NCBI GenBank assembly: GCA_050116035.1
Contig: JASFPJ010000221.1
Coordinates: 1 to 5,971 of the forward strand
Reading direction: 5' to 3'
Length of the DNA: 5,971 bases
Source: SOIA01 sp050116035
Lineage (GTDB): Bacteria > Acidobacteriota > Aminicenantia > Aminicenantales > Aminicenantaceae
Positions 4,190 to 5,971 of this stretch are shown piece after piece. Position 1 is the first letter of the stretch; every line of letters starts with the position of its first letter. The notes under the pieces were generated by a model. The model was not told the DNA's origin, made no database searches, and saw only the letters and a list, made by a program, of their open reading frames with translations. Position numbers and translations under genes: made by a program.

Positions 4190-5821
4190 TTATTCTTTTT
4201 TGATTGGTTTATTGTATTTCTTTTTTCCGAGTGGGGACCACATCCCGTAGCTCTCTTCGTGAATCTTGCATCTTCCCAAAGATGTCCAGTGGAATCCATA
4301 GTTGTAACCGAACCATAAGTATTTATCTCCACCGCCATTTTCAGTAGTGATGATATAGCGCGCGGCTACGTTTCCTATGCCCAGCACTTTACCTCCAGGG
4401 AGATCTGTGTCTCCTTTGTTCGCATCGAAAGGAATCCAGCCGTGAGGAGGAAGATACACTTCTGTCCACCTGTGAAAGACATTGTCAAAACTGGCATCAT
4501 CTCCCCGGCGGCTGACTGCTCCCACGTAGCGCACAGGGACACCGAGGGCCCTGCAGAGGGCAATCATCGAGTAGGAATATTCCGAACATGACGCTGTTCC
4601 TCGTTTCAACACGGTGGGAGCAGGATTCCATCCTCCAAGAGGTTTAAGGTTGTAGCTCAAGTTCTTCCCCAGATAATCATACACACGACGGGCAATCCAG
4701 TAAGGATTTTTTTCGCTTCCAGCGATGCTTTGGGCAAGATTCTGGATGAACGGGTCGTTAATCTTGTATTTATCCCCATCCTGTATGTATTGTCTTTTAA
4801 TATCTTCAGGGATGTCTTCGATACTGCCGATATTATCCGGATGGATAAAGTATTCAACGGCGTATATTTTTGCGTTGACTTTCCACCCTGGCTTAACGAC
4901 TGAATAGCTTTTTAGATTGTTGAAGCGAAAATGGGCGATTTTCTGGCCCCATTTGTCCAGGATAACCTCATCCGGGTCAGGGTTGAATTGGACAGGCCCC
5001 AAAAGAGTCTGGTTATCCCGGCTGACAGGCATGGGAAGGTAAATATCCAGAGTATTTACCGTTCCGGGCCCATAATTTCTGAATTCTTTAATGAAATGGA
5101 GGGACATCTGTCGCTCATCCCATTTTGTAAGAATATCCTCATCAAAGATTTTTATCTGGTAGATCTCGTCATTTTCATAATCCACATTCCAGAGCGTATT
5201 TCTTCCCCACGCCAGGCCATAGGCAAAAGGACCACAGGCGCGTAATGAGGAAAGACAGAGGCCGTCAGAAGGATTCACCAGATAGATCCGGTCCTCACCT
5301 CGGTCTGTTATCCAGAGATAATTTCCGTCAAATGCCAACCCGGCCGGTTCCAGTGCGGGGGAAGGGAAGTGTTGAACCATCATCCCATCCTCAGGCGAAA
5401 CTTTGAGCAAAATATCCTGCCTGTGGTCTATTATCCAGAGATATTTTCCGTCCCAAGCAAGGTCTCTGGGATTTGAACTGTTAGACTCCAGAATGGCTGT
5501 GGCTCTCCCTGTTTGAGGATCCAGACGGTAGATGGATTTCTCTCCAGAATCGATATGCCAGAGATATTTCCCATCCCATGTCAGACCTTCAGGGTGATGG
5601 CCAGGGGAGTCGAAGCTTTTAATCGTCTTCCCATCATCCGGGTTGATTTTGTAGATTTTATCCGTGTAGATATCCGCAAGCCAGAGATGTTGCCCATCAA
5701 ATGCCAACCCTGTCGGACAGGGTCCGGGCGTTTTGACTACCTTTAAAATGTCCCCGACTTTCGCCCAGGAAAAGGTTGTCAGGAAAAATAGAGTGAAAAG
5801 ACAAACCGAAAATTTTCTCAT
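4190..5821 (-). CDS. Secreted beta-propeller and transglutaminase-like domain protein
   Basis: The protein has 543 residues. Residues 1-20 are a Sec signal peptide (basic MRK, hydrophobic core, cleavage likely after FSWA). Residues 36-240 hold five repeats with an exact 41-residue period (P36, P77, P118, P159, A200); each carries GLAxDGxYLW and ends in an IYxINPxDG-like turn, as in NHL/YVTN-type propellers. The N-terminal strand ILKVVKTPG resembles the end of a repeat and may close the ring. Residues 238-330 are a beta-rich linker with DKWGQKIAHF. Residues 370-470 are a transglutaminase-like fold with a full triad: Cys412 (TASCSEY), His450 (VFHRWTEVYLP) and Asp467 (PFDAN). Bacterial members are usually proteases or amidases, not cross-linkers; the substrate is unknown. 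It is probably periplasmic or secreted. ATG 5821 is supported by GGAGG 5 nt upstream and by the promoter lying just above it; an upstream in-frame TTG at 5875 would precede the promoter. Confidence 0.92.
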   Translation of the reverse strand: MRKFSVCLFTLFFLTTFSWAKVGDILKVVKTPGPCPTGLAFDGQHLWLADIYTDKIYKINPDDGKTIKSFDSPGHHPEGLTWDGKYLWHIDSGEKSIYRLDPQTGRATAILESNSSNPRDLAWDGKYLWIIDHRQDILLKVSPEDGMMVQHFPSPALEPAGLAFDGNYLWITDRGEDRIYLVNPSDGLCLSSLRACGPFAYGLAWGRNTLWNVDYENDEIYQIKIFDEDILTKWDERQMSLHFIKEFRNYGPGTVNTLDIYLPMPVSRDNQTLLGPVQFNPDPDEVILDKWGQKIAHFRFNNLKSYSVVKPGWKVNAKIYAVEYFIHPDNIGSIEDIPEDIKRQYIQDGDKYKINDPFIQNLAQSIAGSEKNPYWIARRVYDYLGKNLSYNLKPLGGWNPAPTVLKRGTASCSEYSYSMIALCRALGVPVRYVGAVSRRGDDASFDNVFHRWTEVYLPPHGWIPFDANKGDTDLPGGKVLGIGNVAARYIITTENGGGDKYLWFGYNYGFHWTSLGRCKIHEESYGMWSPLGKKKYNKPIKKE

Positions 5822-5826
5822 GGGAT

Positions 5827-5872
5827 CCTCCGCTTGGCTCCTATTATAGTGCGATCGAGTCTCATTTTTCAA
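5827..5872 (-). promoter_or_regulatory. Strong promoter and ribosome binding site of the propeller-transglutaminase gene
   Basis: On the minus strand TTGAAA (5867-5872, five of six to consensus) and a perfect TATAAT (5843-5848) are separated by 18 nt. The expected start is near 5836. GGAGG at 5827-5831 lies 5 nt before ATG 5821, giving a leader of about 15 nt. This is the clearest promoter in the window and fixes the start codon. Confidence 0.75.
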
Positions 5873-5885
5873 CACTTGGATGAGA
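5860..5885. promoter_or_regulatory. Possible operator: 6-bp inverted repeat over the -35 box
   Basis: TCTCAT (5860-5865) and ATGAGA (5880-5885) form an inverted repeat with 14 nt between, so half-site centres are 20 bp apart, about two helical turns. It spans the -35 element of the propeller-transglutaminase promoter, where a dimeric repressor would be well placed. Six-base arms are short, so chance is possible. Confidence 0.25.
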
Positions 5886-5900
5886 GGTTGCGTCTCAACA
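5884..5900 (+). repeat. Decayed partial copy of the interspersed repeat, copy D
   Basis: GAGGTTGCGTCTCAACA matches the first 17 bases of the family at 14 positions, keeping GCGTCT and AACA. It lies 15 nt upstream of the intact copy E in the same orientation, as copies A and B do in the element at 1064-1233. Confidence 0.4.
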
Positions 5901-5915
5901 GGGAATTGTTCTTAA

Positions 5916-5942
5916 GGGGTCGCGTCTTAACATTTAACATTT
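5916..5942 (+). repeat. 27-bp interspersed repeat, copy E
   Basis: Identical at all 27 positions to the reverse complement of copy C (1207-1233). It is preceded by AA, like copy C, and followed by CTT units and a T-rich pyrimidine tract that also follow copy C. This looks like the boundary of an element that continues past the right edge of the window. Confidence 0.85.
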
Positions 5943-5971
5943 CTTCTTCTTCTTCTTCTTCTTTTCTTTTT
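5943..5971 (+). repeat. CTT microsatellite and pyrimidine tract
   Basis: Seven CTT units (5943-5963) are followed by TTCTTTTT to the window edge. The corresponding place beside copy C has only two CTT units before CCGC and the same TTTTCTTTTT tail, so the tract appears to have expanded here. Confidence 0.8.

Noticed and set aside
4166..4200. Terminator for the RdhA-like gene on the plus strand
   Set aside because: The stem at 4155-4172 is not followed by a T-run on this strand, and the later T-run near 4194-4201 has no adjacent stable stem.
3717..4250. 177-codon plus-strand frame
   Set aside because: Shifted frame over the Fe-S part of the RdhA-like gene; the RdhA frame holds the cysteine motifs.

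Overview
The window looks like a chromosomal segment of an anaerobic, Gram-negative-type bacterium. The reasons are a reductive-dehalogenase-family protein and a DUF362/ferredoxin protein (both rich in 4Fe-4S motifs), an exported protein with a Sec signal peptide, and many copies of a short interspersed repeat of the kind seen in Deltaproteobacteria, Aminicenantes and related anaerobes. GC content is moderate by eye. The lineage is inferred from gene content and cannot be fixed from this window.

Layout, left to right. (1) Positions 1-998, minus strand: an M20 metallopeptidase resembling carboxypeptidase G2, cut by the left edge so its C-terminus is missing. Its ribosome binding site lies in a perfect short hairpin. 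(2) Positions 999-1255: a divergent intergenic region occupied by a 170-bp element with inverted 27-bp ends and a third, decayed internal copy. (3) Positions 1256-1531, plus strand: a small three-helix membrane protein of the GlsB/YeaQ/YmgE type. (4) Positions 1545-2723, minus strand: a DUF362 protein with a C-terminal 2x[4Fe-4S] ferredoxin domain. (5) Positions 2825-4174, plus strand, divergent from (4): a reductive-dehalogenase-like protein whose N-terminus is three membrane helices instead of a Tat leader. (6) Positions 4190-5821, minus strand: a secreted protein with five 41-residue beta-propeller repeats followed by a transglutaminase domain with an intact Cys-His-Asp triad. It has a near-consensus promoter and a good intrinsic terminator. 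(7) Positions 5822-5971: its promoter region, then another exact copy of the 27-bp repeat and a CTT microsatellite running into the window edge.

Gene relationships. The genes alternate in strand (-, +, -, +, -), so there is no long operon and each is probably transcribed alone. The pair most likely to work together is the divergent DUF362-ferredoxin and membrane-anchored RdhA-like genes, which share a 101-bp intergenic region. A reasonable but unproven reading is an iron-sulfur electron donor and a corrinoid/Fe-S reductase at the membrane. The peptidase, the GlsB-like protein and the propeller-transglutaminase have no evident functional link to that pair.

The repeat family is the main non-coding feature. 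Exact or near-exact copies lie at 1064-1090, 1207-1233 (inverted) and 5916-5942, with decayed copies at 1111-1137 and 5884-5900. They resemble REP/BIME-type elements mobilised by Y1 (RAYT/IS200-like) transposases. No transposase is present in the window.
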